DNA from: an uncultured Prevotellaceae bacterium
Lineage (GTDB): Bacteria; Bacteroidota; Bacteroidia; Bacteroidales; Muribaculaceae
Length of the DNA stretch: 64,000 nt
NCBI GenBank assembly: GCA_900541935.1
Contig: UQLZ01000004.1
Span: 22,712-86,711 of the forward strand
Direction: 5' to 3'
The notes under the pieces were generated by a model. It was not told the origin of the DNA. It saw only the letters and a program-made list of their open reading frames with translations, and did not search any database. Positions 26,677 through 35,567 of the stretch are shown piece by piece. Each line of letters opens with the position of its first letter. Positions within the stretch are counted from its first letter, which is position 1. The position numbers and the translations under genes were made by a program.

Positions 26677-27605
26677 TGCAGAAATTAGATAAGAATATGG
26701 TAGCCTCATTCCTCAATCGTCAGATTGAGGATTGGGATACTGCCAATAAAAACTTTACAGCACTTAAAGACGTTAAGGTTAAGACATTTACTATCGGTAA
26801 ATCAAACTTTAAGGTGCAGTTCAATCCGGCACGTATCACTTCTTCTGCCGCTAAGGTGGACCCGAAGTCTCTTAAGGAAAGAAAATGCTTCCTTTGCGCT
26901 GCTAACCGTCCTGCTATCCAAGAAGGTATCGAATGGGGCAAATATACTGTATTGGTAAACCCGTTCCCAATTTTCCCGCGTCACTTGACTATTCCAGATA
27001 ATGGACACGTTGACCAAAAAATTGAAGGACGCATTGCTGATATGATGAACTTGGCTGCTGCGTTGGAAGACTATACTTTGTTCTATAACGGTCCTAAGTG
27101 TGGTGCTTCGGCTCCTGACCACATGCACTTCCAAGGTGGTAACTGCGGTTTTATGCCTGTTGAAGAAGATATCAATAATGCAGATAAGGCAGAAGTTGCT
27201 GTTGCTGGAAATTCTAAGATGTTCCTTGCTAAGGGACTTGCTCAAAGTTGCTTCTTTATTGAGGCTCAATGCGTTGAGGAAGGTGAAGAACTATTCAACC
27301 GTCTTTATGCACAATTGACAACTCCAGAGGGCGAAATTGAACCGATGTTGAATATCCTTTGCCGTTATACTGGCAGCGAATGGAATATTTTCGTTTTCCC
27401 AAGAAAGAAGCACCGTCCTGACTGCTATTTCAAGGAAGGCGACGAGAATATTCTCATCAGCCCGGCTTCTGTTGATATGGGTGGCGTATTTATTACTCCG
27501 CTCGAAAAAGACTTCGAGAAGATTACAGCAGAAGATGTTAAGACTATTTTAGATGAAGTTTGCCTTTCTGAACAGGAAGCGCAAGAAATTGCAGATAAAT
27601 TGTAA
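26676..27605 (+). CDS. DUF4922 protein, GalT/HIT-like nucleotidyltransferase or phosphorylase
   Basis: 309-residue cytoplasmic protein of the DUF4922 family. Residues H149-M-H151-F-Q153 form the HxHxQ signature of the GalT and GDP-galactose phosphorylase (VTC2) branch of the HIT superfamily, where the second His carries the nucleotidyl group. CFLCAANRP (residues about 69-77) resembles the zinc-knuckle region of such enzymes, and NPFPIFPRHLTIP matches the strand preceding the active site. It therefore probably moves a nucleotide to or from a sugar phosphate, but the substrate is not known. It is translationally coupled to the GT2 gene and followed after 3 bases by the SpoIID-like gene. Confidence 0.78.
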   Translation: MQKLDKNMVASFLNRQIEDWDTANKNFTALKDVKVKTFTIGKSNFKVQFNPARITSSAAKVDPKSLKERKCFLCAANRPAIQEGIEWGKYTVLVNPFPIFPRHLTIPDNGHVDQKIEGRIADMMNLAAALEDYTLFYNGPKCGASAPDHMHFQGGNCGFMPVEEDINNADKAEVAVAGNSKMFLAKGLAQSCFFIEAQCVEEGEELFNRLYAQLTTPEGEIEPMLNILCRYTGSEWNIFVFPRKKHRPDCYFKEGDENILISPASVDMGGVFITPLEKDFEKITAEDVKTILDEVCLSEQEAQEIADKL

Positions 27606-27608
27606 GAT

Positions 27609-28925
27609 ATGAATCAGCCGCAAGTTAAAGTAGGTATTATGAGCGGGAAGTCGATAGGCTTCTCTTTCTCAGGTGATTATCAAGTTGATGGCGTTGCTGT
27701 TAAAGGCGAGCATTCCGTATCCTTGCAAGATGGTAAGGTTCTTTGGAACGGTAACCTATATAGTGAAATAGAATTTACTCCTGTTAATTGCGAGAGCGAT
27801 TTCTTTACTTTGTTTGATGTTACCATTGGTGTTAACTTCCACTGGGAACGAAAGGAAAATCAATCATTTAGAGGCTCGTTGCGTGTTATCGTTGAAGGTG
27901 ATAAATTGACTGCTGTCAATATTTTGCCGATTGAAGAATACCTGCTTAGCGTTATTTCTTCTGAGATGAGTGCAACGGCTTCTCTTGAACTGCTTAAGGC
28001 GCATGCCGTTATTTCAAGAAGTTGGTTGCTTTCTCAAATCGAGAAAAATAAGGAACTGACTGCTTCGGCTGCTGAATATAAACCATGCACTTTGACGGAC
28101 ACAGAACTTGTTCGCTGGTTTGACCGTGAGGACCACGTTAATTTTGACGTATGCGCCGACGACCACTGCCAGCGTTATCAGGGTATTACTCGTGAATCTA
28201 CGCAAAAGGTTAGAGAGGCTATTCAGGCAACATGGGGTGAGGTGCTTATGCACAACGGAAAACTTTGTGATGCCCGTTTCTCAAAGTCTTGTGGTGGCGT
28301 TTTCGAGGAATTTGAATATTGTTGGGAACCAACGCACCATGACTACCTTGTTGCTAAGCATGATGGTGCTGATGCCGACAATTTTCCAGATTTGACCGTT
28401 GAAGAAAATGCAAGAGAGTGGATTCTTGGCTCTCCTGAATCGTTCTGTAACACTACTGACAAGAACATTTTGTCACAAGTTTTGAACAGTTATGATCAGG
28501 AAACAGTAGATTTCTACCGCTGGAAAGTTGAATATACTCAAGAAGAACTCTCTGAGTTGATTAAAAACCGTTCTGGTGTTGATTATGGTGATATTATTGA
28601 CCTTGTTCCCGTTGCACGCGGAACATCTGGACGTCTTTACCGCATGAAAATCGTTGGATCAAAGAAAACAATGATTATCGGTAAGGAATTGGAAATCCGC
28701 CGTACTTTGTCGCCTTCGCACCTTTACAGTTCTGCCTTTGTTGTAGAAAAAGAAGGTGAGAAGAACGGACTGCCACAAAAATTCGTTCTCAGAGGTGCCG
28801 GATGGGGCCATGGCGTTGGTCTTTGCCAAATCGGTGCTGCCGTGATGGGCGAAAAGGGATATAACTATAACCAAATACTTCAACATTATTTTGTTGGCTC
28901 TGAAATCACAAAGATTTATAAATAA
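27609..28925 (+). CDS. SpoIID/LytB-domain protein without a signal peptide
   Basis: 438-residue protein with a SpoIID/LytB domain. The signature IEEYLLSVISSEMSATAS (about residues 108-125) includes the Glu equivalent to the catalytic residue of the SpoIID lytic transglycosylase. Further family motifs are LKAHAVISRSWLL, FSKSCGGVFEE and the C-terminal GAGWGHGVGLCQIGA. SpoIID cuts glycan strands that have lost their peptides. This copy begins MNQPQVKVGIMSGKS, with no signal peptide or membrane segment, so cytoplasmic location is predicted. It lies in the salvage operon between the DUF4922 gene and the AmpG-like gene, with gaps of 3 and 11 bases. It may process imported glycan pieces. Confidence 0.85.
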   Translation: MNQPQVKVGIMSGKSIGFSFSGDYQVDGVAVKGEHSVSLQDGKVLWNGNLYSEIEFTPVNCESDFFTLFDVTIGVNFHWERKENQSFRGSLRVIVEGDKLTAVNILPIEEYLLSVISSEMSATASLELLKAHAVISRSWLLSQIEKNKELTASAAEYKPCTLTDTELVRWFDREDHVNFDVCADDHCQRYQGITRESTQKVREAIQATWGEVLMHNGKLCDARFSKSCGGVFEEFEYCWEPTHHDYLVAKHDGADADNFPDLTVEENAREWILGSPESFCNTTDKNILSQVLNSYDQETVDFYRWKVEYTQEELSELIKNRSGVDYGDIIDLVPVARGTSGRLYRMKIVGSKKTMIIGKELEIRRTLSPSHLYSSAFVVEKEGEKNGLPQKFVLRGAGWGHGVGLCQIGAAVMGEKGYNYNQILQHYFVGSEITKIYK

Positions 28926-28936
28926 CCAAATAAGAA

Positions 28937-30295
28937 ATGAATCAAGTAAAAACTCGAAATCCGTGGGCTTGGATTCCCACACTATATTTCGCACAGGGTA
29001 TTCCTTTCATTTTCATCAATATGGTGACAATGGTGCTGTTTACTCAGTTGGGAATGTCGGAAACTGATGCGACTCTTTACACAGGTTGGTTGTACCTTCC
29101 TTGGGTTATTAAACCTTTCTGGGGACCAATTGTTGACATTATCAAAACAAAACGTTGGTGGACTGTTGTAATGCAGATTTGCGTTGCTGTAGGTCTTGCC
29201 GGTATCGCTTTTACTTTGCCGTTGCCGAATAAGGAGGAAATTTCACAAGGACTTCCGGTTAGCGCTTTTGCTATCTGCTTGTTCTTCTATTTTATCACTG
29301 CATTCTGCTCTGCAACTCACGATATCGCTTCTGACGGTTTCTATATGATTGCTTTGGATACGAACCAACAGAGTATGTTTGTGGGTATCCGTTCTACTTT
29401 CTACCGTTGTGCCAGCGTTTTCGGTCAGGGTGGTCTTGTTATGATTGCCGGTGCTTTGGAAACTGCTATGGATGGTAATACTGCCGCTGCTTGGCAATGG
29501 ACTGTTATCGGATGCTCTGTATTCTTCGGTCTTGTGTCTATCTGGCACTTGTTCATCCTCCCTGCTCCTGCTGCTGACAAGGCTGTTGGTGGCGATAGCC
29601 AGAAGAAAGGTGTTATGGATATCGTTAATGAATTTGCAGGCTCTTTCGTAACTTTCTTCAAGAAGAAGCACGTTATCTTGGCTATGCTATTTATGCTTCT
29701 ATACCGTCTCCCAGAGGCTCAGGTAGTGAAACTTTGCCAACCGTTCCTTTTGGCTTCAAGAGATGCCGGTGGTTTGGGTATGACACAGACTGAGGTGGGT
29801 TTTGCTTACGGTACTCTTGCTATTATCGGTTTGACTGTCGGTGGTATCATCGGTGGTATTTGTGCTTCTCAAGGCGGTTTGAAGAAATGGATTTGGCCTA
29901 TGGCTCTTGCAACTTCTTTGAACTGCGTGGCTTATATCATCCTTTCTAACGTTCAACCTGATTATAGTACTGTTGCTGGTAAGGCTATCACTTTCTCTGC
30001 TATCATTCTTGAGCAATTTGCTTATGGATTTGGTTTCACTGCATTTATGCTCTTTATGATGTACTTTGCTGACGGTCCTTACAAAACTTCTCACTATGCA
30101 ATCTGTACAGCATTCATGGCTCTTGGTATGATGTTGCCAGGTATGGCAGCTGGCTGGATTAAAGAGGTGCTTCTTGGTAACTCTTATATCAACTTCTTCT
30201 GGTGGGTTTTGGCTTGTAACCTTGCTACTTGGTTGGTTACTGCTTTGGTTCGTCGCCATATCGACCCTGCTTATGGTGCTAAATCAAGTAAATAA
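28937..30295 (+). CDS. ampG: AmpG-like muropeptide permease (MFS)
   Basis: 452-residue integral membrane protein of the major facilitator superfamily with 12 predicted helices. The N-terminal pattern WIPTLYFAQGIPFIFIN and GWLYLPWVIKPFWGPIVD matches the AmpG family, which imports GlcNAc-anhydroMurNAc and its peptides in proton symport. Directly upstream is the SpoIID-like gene (11-base gap), and the NamZ gene starts 5 bases after its stop. The context of amidase, NamZ, MurK and MurQ supports muropeptide or disaccharide uptake. The exact substrate is inferred. Confidence 0.85.
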   Translation: MNQVKTRNPWAWIPTLYFAQGIPFIFINMVTMVLFTQLGMSETDATLYTGWLYLPWVIKPFWGPIVDIIKTKRWWTVVMQICVAVGLAGIAFTLPLPNKEEISQGLPVSAFAICLFFYFITAFCSATHDIASDGFYMIALDTNQQSMFVGIRSTFYRCASVFGQGGLVMIAGALETAMDGNTAAAWQWTVIGCSVFFGLVSIWHLFILPAPAADKAVGGDSQKKGVMDIVNEFAGSFVTFFKKKHVILAMLFMLLYRLPEAQVVKLCQPFLLASRDAGGLGMTQTEVGFAYGTLAIIGLTVGGIIGGICASQGGLKKWIWPMALATSLNCVAYIILSNVQPDYSTVAGKAITFSAIILEQFAYGFGFTAFMLFMMYFADGPYKTSHYAICTAFMALGMMLPGMAAGWIKEVLLGNSYINFFWWVLACNLATWLVTALVRRHIDPAYGAKSSK

Positions 30296-30300
30296 TCGTT

Positions 30301-31539
30301 ATGAAGAAAATTGTTCTAACAGCAATATTGGCTATCTCAACATTGGTTGCTTCTGCTATTGTTAAACCAGGTGTGGAAGTTCTCCGCGACGGAGGTTTCG
30401 AGCAGTTGCAGGGCAAACGAGTTGGTTTGTTGACTAACCCAAGTGGCGTTGACAATAATTTGGTATCTACTATTGATATTCTTGCACAGGCTAAGGGCGT
30501 TAAACTTAACGCCCTATACAGCCCTGAGCATGGTGTTCGTGGTGACGTTCTCGCTGGTGAAAAGGTTGACACTTACGTTGACAAGAATACAGGCGTGAAG
30601 GTTTTCTCTCTTTATGGAAAGAACAAAAAACCGTCAGCAGAAATGCTAAAGGATATTGACGTTCTTGTATATGACATTCAGGACAATGGTTGCCGCTCAT
30701 TTACTTTCATCAGCACAATGGGCTTGTGCATGGAGGCATGTGCGGAAAACGGCAAGGAGTTTATGGTTCTCGACCGTCCGAACCCGCTTTCTGGTTTGAA
30801 GGTTGAAGGTAACATCGTTGAAGAAGGTTTCTTCTCATTGGTTAGCCAGTTCCCGATTCCTTACCTTTACGGTCTGACTCCAGGCGAACTTGCCCTTATG
30901 CTCAACGACGGTATGTTGAAGGGTGGCGTTAAGACTAAATTAACTGTCGTTCCTATGGAAGGATGGCACCGTTACATGACATTCGACCAAACAGGAATGC
31001 CATGGATTTTGCCTTCTCCTCACCAACCATACCCGCAATCGGCTATCTATTACCCTACAACAGGTATTATCGGTGAGTTGTACTTCGTTTCAATCGGTGT
31101 TGGCTATACTATGCCATTCCAGTTGATGTGTGCTCCTTGGATTGATGCCAATGAGTTCTGCAAGAGATTGACAGCAAAGAACCTTAAAGGTGTTTCTTTC
31201 CGTCCAATCCACATTAAGCCTTTCTATAGCGTAAGCAAGGGGGAAAATATCCAAGGTGTTCAAGTTTATGTAAATGACGTTCTCGATGCTGACTTGACTA
31301 TGGTTCAATTCCATGCGATGGAAGTGTTGGCAGAGTTGTATCCTGACAAGCGTCTGCTTGACGAAGACGGAAAGGGTACTCTCGGTAACCGTTGGAACAT
31401 GTTCGACAAGGTTTGCGGTACAAGCAAAATCCGTGAAATGTTCTCTAAAAACTATAAGGTTGCCGACATCATTGATTATTGGAACAAGGATGTTGAGGCA
31501 TTCAAAATAAAATCGTCAAAATACTATTTGTATAACTAA
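30301..31539 (+). CDS. namZ: Exo-beta-N-acetylmuramidase NamZ (DUF1343, GH171)
   Basis: 412-residue exported protein of the DUF1343 family, now known as NamZ, which releases single MurNAc residues from the non-reducing end of peptide-free glycan. It has a signal peptide (IVLTAILAISTLVASA). Family motifs in order: GKRVGLLTNPSGVD, SPEHGVRGDVLAGE, VYDIQDNGCRSFTFISTMG, VLDRPNPLSGLKVEGN, QFPIPYLYGLTPGELALM and PWILPSPHQPYPQ. The free MurNAc produced in the periplasm would be the substrate for the MurT-MurK-MurQ route encoded downstream. It is separated by 5 bases from the permease and by 6 from the dehydrogenase. Confidence 0.9.
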   Translation: MKKIVLTAILAISTLVASAIVKPGVEVLRDGGFEQLQGKRVGLLTNPSGVDNNLVSTIDILAQAKGVKLNALYSPEHGVRGDVLAGEKVDTYVDKNTGVKVFSLYGKNKKPSAEMLKDIDVLVYDIQDNGCRSFTFISTMGLCMEACAENGKEFMVLDRPNPLSGLKVEGNIVEEGFFSLVSQFPIPYLYGLTPGELALMLNDGMLKGGVKTKLTVVPMEGWHRYMTFDQTGMPWILPSPHQPYPQSAIYYPTTGIIGELYFVSIGVGYTMPFQLMCAPWIDANEFCKRLTAKNLKGVSFRPIHIKPFYSVSKGENIQGVQVYVNDVLDADLTMVQFHAMEVLAELYPDKRLLDEDGKGTLGNRWNMFDKVCGTSKIREMFSKNYKVADIIDYWNKDVEAFKIKSSKYYLYN

Positions 31540-31545
31540 GAATAT

Positions 31546-34329
31546 ATGAAAGAGGCGTATCAGTCATTTCTAAAGGAAATAAGTTCATTTATCCCAAAAG
31601 AAAGGGTATTTACGGATGATCTTCGATGCTTGGCATGGGGGACAGACGCAAGTTTTTACCGTCTGATTCCTAAGATTGTCATTATGTCGAAGGATGAGGA
31701 GGAAGTATCTAAATTATTGACGTTGGCTAATGCGAGACAGTTGCCGGTAACCTTCAGGGCTGCTGGTACGAGTCTGTCGGGCCAGTCGCTAAGCGATTCT
31801 ATCCTTATTGTTGCAGGTAAGAATTGGGAGCAATATGAGATCGCTCCAGACCACAATTCAATACGTATGCAACCGGGTATTATCGGTGAGCGTGTCAATG
31901 AGATTCTGAGACCTTATCAGCGTATTTTTACTCCAGACCCAGCCTCAAAGAAATCAGCAATGGTCGGAGGTATTGTTGTCAATAATGCCTCCGGCATGAA
32001 TTGCGGTACGCATGCCAATAGCGACAAGGTTCTTTTGTCTGCTCGTATAGTTCTTGCAGATGGAACAGTTTTGGATACTGGCAATGAAAAGAGCCGTCAG
32101 GTGTTTAGAAAGAGTCATCCTGACTTCGTTCGTAAAATCGAAGAATTGAGGGATGAAATTAATGCTGACCCTGAATTGGTTGAGCGTATCAGATACAAAT
32201 ACTCCATAAAAAATGTTACCGGTCTGAATATTTTGCCGTTTGTAACGTTTACTGACCCATTTGATATTATCTGCCACTTGATGGTAGGATCTGAAGGTAC
32301 TTTGGCTTTCTTGTCTGAAGTAACGATGGGAACTGGCCACCTTTACCCGCATTCTGCGAGTGCGATGCTTTACTTTAAGAATATTAAGGAAGCGTGTCGC
32401 GCAGTTGTTGCTATGAAGAAAGGTCCTGTTTTCAGTGCTGAGTTACTTGACGAGAAGTCATTGTCGTCAGTAAATGATACAACAGGCACTGGCTTGACTG
32501 CTGTTTTGACAGAGACAAAAGGTGACACAAAAGAAGAGTTGCTTGCCAATATTGCAACTGTAAAGAAAATATTGGAGCCGTTTGACTTGTTCAAACCGGC
32601 ATACTTTACTGATGACCCAGAGGAATATTCAGTATATTGGGCTATCCGTTCCGGTATCTTCCCTTCAGTAGGTGGTACTCGTCCGTTAGGTACAACTGTA
32701 TTGATTGAAGATGTTGCGTTCCATATCGAGAATCTGCCGGAGGCTACCCACGACTTGCAGCAGATGCTCCGCAAGCACGGCTATGACGATGCCTGCATTT
32801 ATGGCCACGCTCTTGAAGGCAACTACCACTTTATCATCGCTCAATCGTTCGATACTCAAGAACAGATTGACAAGTATAAGAACTTGATGCTTGAGGTGGA
32901 AAAACTTGTTGTTGACAAGTACGACGGCTCATTAAAGGCTGAGCATGGAACAGGCCGTAACATGGCTCCGTTTGTCAAGACGGAATGGGGCGAAAAGGCT
33001 TTCGACGTTATGCGTAAGGTAAAGAACTTATTTGACCCGCATAATCTTCTTAATCCAGGCGTTATATTCAATAATGACCCTGAATGCTTTGTGAAGAACG
33101 TTAAGCCGCTTCCGCTAACCAATCCGTTGGTTGACAGATGTATTGAGTGCGGTTTCTGCGAAGTTAACTGCTTGACATGTGGATTTACAGTATCTTCACG
33201 TCAAAGAATCGTTATACAGAGGGAGATTTCTCGTCTGAAAATTTCGGGTGAAGACCCAGCGCGTCTTGCAAATCTTGAAAAGGACTTCAAGTACCTTGGT
33301 AATCAGACATGTGCTGGTGACGGTTTGTGTAGCACTTCTTGCCCGATGAAAATTAATGTTGGTGAGTTGATTCATGAAATACGGCAGGCAGCATTGCCGA
33401 AAGGCAGTTTGGGTTACAAGACTGGAGATTTTGTTGCAAACAATTTCTCTACTGTTAAGGCTTGCCTTCGTCCTGTTCTCGGTGCTGCTTCAGTTGCACA
33501 CAGTGTTCTTGGTGACAAGAGTGTTGATGCTGTCGGAAAGACTTTAAACAAGGTCGGAATACCTTTGTGGACTTCTTCAATGCCACGAGCATATTATCCT
33601 CATAAAATGGATTTGGGGCAATCTGACAAAAAAGTTGTCTATTTTCCAAGTTGTATAAATCAGACTATGGGTGCAGCAAAAGGCGAAAAGGTGTCTCTTG
33701 TTGACAAAACAGTTGAGTTGGTTAAGAAAGCCGGTTATGAGGTGATTTTCCCGGCAAATATGAAGAATCTCTGCTGCGGAACAATTTGGGAGAGCAAGGG
33801 TATGCCTGAAATTGCTGACCGCAAGTCTCTCGAGTTGGAGGCTGCACTTGTTGAAGCGTCTAAAAACGGCAAATATCCGATTATGTGTGACCAAAGCCCA
33901 TGCTTGCACCGTATGCGTAATGTTATGCCTAATCTCAAACTGTATGAACCGGTTGAGTTTATCTACGAATACCTTGTTCCGCACTTGCAGTTTAACAAGA
34001 TTGATGAAACAATCGCCATTCACATCACATGCTCGTCACGTCACATGGGATTGCAGAAGATGTTCCAGACGCTTGCTTCAATGTGTGTAACAAAGGTGTT
34101 GATTCCGGAAGAAGTGGGTTGTTGCGGATTTGCCGGCGACAAAGGCTTTACAAAACCGGAAGTAAATAAATGGGCGTTGAGAAAATTGCGTCCACAAATT
34201 GAGAAAGCCGGCATAAAGCGAGGCTTCTCAAACAGTAGAACTTGTGAAATTGGTTTGTCTGTAAATGCAGGTATTCCTTACAAGTCAATAGTTTATCTTG
34301 TTGATGAATGTACTAAACCAAAGAAATAA
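31546..34329 (+). CDS. FAD/Fe-S D-lactate dehydrogenase (GlcD-GlpC fusion type)
   Basis: 927-residue fusion oxidoreductase. Residues about 35-270 form the FAD-binding domain (TFRAAGTSLSGQSLSDSIL), 280-540 the FAD-linked oxidase C-terminal domain (GHALEGNYHF, EHGTGRNMAPF), and 545-630 a two-cluster ferredoxin domain (CIECGFCEVNC; CAGDGLCSTSCP). The C-terminal 230 residues hold two cysteine-rich CCG domains (CCGTIWESKG, CCGFAGDKG). This layout is typical of bacterial respiratory D-lactate dehydrogenases. The placement is telling: MurQ, three genes downstream, releases D-lactate from MurNAc-6-P, so this enzyme would turn that lactate into pyruvate. Related glycolate or 2-hydroxyacid oxidases have the same architecture. 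Its stop overlaps the start of murT. Confidence 0.87.
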   Translation: MKEAYQSFLKEISSFIPKERVFTDDLRCLAWGTDASFYRLIPKIVIMSKDEEEVSKLLTLANARQLPVTFRAAGTSLSGQSLSDSILIVAGKNWEQYEIAPDHNSIRMQPGIIGERVNEILRPYQRIFTPDPASKKSAMVGGIVVNNASGMNCGTHANSDKVLLSARIVLADGTVLDTGNEKSRQVFRKSHPDFVRKIEELRDEINADPELVERIRYKYSIKNVTGLNILPFVTFTDPFDIICHLMVGSEGTLAFLSEVTMGTGHLYPHSASAMLYFKNIKEACRAVVAMKKGPVFSAELLDEKSLSSVNDTTGTGLTAVLTETKGDTKEELLANIATVKKILEPFDLFKPAYFTDDPEEYSVYWAIRSGIFPSVGGTRPLGTTVLIEDVAFHIENLPEATHDLQQMLRKHGYDDACIYGHALEGNYHFIIAQSFDTQEQIDKYKNLMLEVEKLVVDKYDGSLKAEHGTGRNMAPFVKTEWGEKAFDVMRKVKNLFDPHNLLNPGVIFNNDPECFVKNVKPLPLTNPLVDRCIECGFCEVNCLTCGFTVSSRQRIVIQREISRLKISGEDPARLANLEKDFKYLGNQTCAGDGLCSTSCPMKINVGELIHEIRQAALPKGSLGYKTGDFVANNFSTVKACLRPVLGAASVAHSVLGDKSVDAVGKTLNKVGIPLWTSSMPRAYYPHKMDLGQSDKKVVYFPSCINQTMGAAKGEKVSLVDKTVELVKKAGYEVIFPANMKNLCCGTIWESKGMPEIADRKSLELEAALVEASKNGKYPIMCDQSPCLHRMRNVMPNLKLYEPVEFIYEYLVPHLQFNKIDETIAIHITCSSRHMGLQKMFQTLASMCVTKVLIPEEVGCCGFAGDKGFTKPEVNKWALRKLRPQIEKAGIKRGFSNSRTCEIGLSVNAGIPYKSIVYLVDECTKPKK

Positions 34330-35567
34330 TGAACGAAACAGCAACAGTAAAAACACAAAAAAAGAGAATACTTGCCTTGGATATCCTTCGCGGTATCACC
34401 ATAGCCGGTATGATTATGGTGAATAATCCTGGTTCCTGGGGGCATATCTATGCTCCGCTTGAGCACGCAAGTTGGTTAGGCTTGACGCCGACAGATTTGG
34501 TATTCCCGTTCTTCATGTTTATGATGGGTATATCAACATACATTTCTATGCGTAAGTATGATTTTAAGTATTCGCATGATTCTTTAATTAAAATCATCAA
34601 GCGTACTATCGTTATTTTCCTTATCGGCTTGGCTATCGGCTGGTTCAGTCGCTTGTGTTATGGTTTGGCAGGCTCTGATTCCGCGTTGCCGTTGGGTCAG
34701 CGTATTCTTGATGCGGCAAACAGTTTCAGCACAATGCGTATTCTTGGCGTTATGCAGCGTCTGGCTATCTGCTACTGCTTTGTTTCGCTTATCGCAATTA
34801 CCGTTAAGCATAAGTTTATTCCGTATATTATCGGTGCGATATTTGTAGTATATACTGTATTGCTGTTGATGTTCAACGGACTTGAATTTTCTTTGAATAA
34901 TATTGTTTATGTCATTGACCATGCTTTGTTTGGTGATGCACATCTTTATAAGGATACAGTAACATCTTTGGTTGGTAGTGTCCAAAGCAGTTCTGAGTTT
35001 TCTTTAGATATTTATCAGCGCCAACGTCTTCCAATTGATCCGGAAGGATTATTGAGCACATTGCCGTCAATCGGTCACGTTCTCATCGGTTTTCTTTGCG
35101 GAAAGATTATTATGACAGTTAAGGACAATAACCTTCGCGTTATGAACTTCTTTATCGTTGGTACTATCCTTACATTTACAGGTTTCCTTCTTGCTTACGG
35201 TTTGCCTATTAGCAAAAAACTTTGGACTCCTACATTTGCTCTCGTTACTTGTGGTCTTGCTGCAAGCCTCTTGGCTCTTTTGATATGGATTATAGATGTT
35301 AAGGGGTATAAAAACTGGTGCAAGTTTTTCGAGGCATTCGGTATTAATCCATTGTTTATGTATGTCCTCGGTGGTGTTCTTGGTATTCTTTTCGGGTCTG
35401 TTAAGATTGCCGGTTTGAGCATTAAGTCATGGATTTATGCGGAAACGTTGGTGCCTATGTTGGGCGATAAGACTTTGGCTTCGCTGATTTATGCGTTGCT
35501 GTTCATCGCATTGAACTGGTCTATTGGTTACATTTTGTACAAAAAGAAAATATATATTAAGATATGA
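34329..35567 (+). CDS. murT: MurNAc transporter MurT candidate (DUF5009/COG4299 membrane protein)
   Basis: 412-residue inner-membrane protein with about ten to twelve helices. The opening RILALDILRGITIAGMIMVN and TPTDLVFPFFMFMMGIS mark the DUF5009/heparan-glucosaminide acetyltransferase-like family. In Tannerella forsythia a three-gene set of transporter, kinase and etherase (murT-murK-murQ), lying downstream of a peptidoglycan-recycling locus, takes up MurNAc without a PTS. The same order and neighbours are seen here, and the start codon of murK overlaps the 3' end. The transporter call rests on this synteny and my recollection of the family; a sugar acetyltransferase role is the alternative. 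Confidence 0.72.
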   Translation: MNETATVKTQKKRILALDILRGITIAGMIMVNNPGSWGHIYAPLEHASWLGLTPTDLVFPFFMFMMGISTYISMRKYDFKYSHDSLIKIIKRTIVIFLIGLAIGWFSRLCYGLAGSDSALPLGQRILDAANSFSTMRILGVMQRLAICYCFVSLIAITVKHKFIPYIIGAIFVVYTVLLLMFNGLEFSLNNIVYVIDHALFGDAHLYKDTVTSLVGSVQSSSEFSLDIYQRQRLPIDPEGLLSTLPSIGHVLIGFLCGKIIMTVKDNNLRVMNFFIVGTILTFTGFLLAYGLPISKKLWTPTFALVTCGLAASLLALLIWIIDVKGYKNWCKFFEAFGINPLFMYVLGGVLGILFGSVKIAGLSIKSWIYAETLVPMLGDKTLASLIYALLFIALNWSIGYILYKKKIYIKI

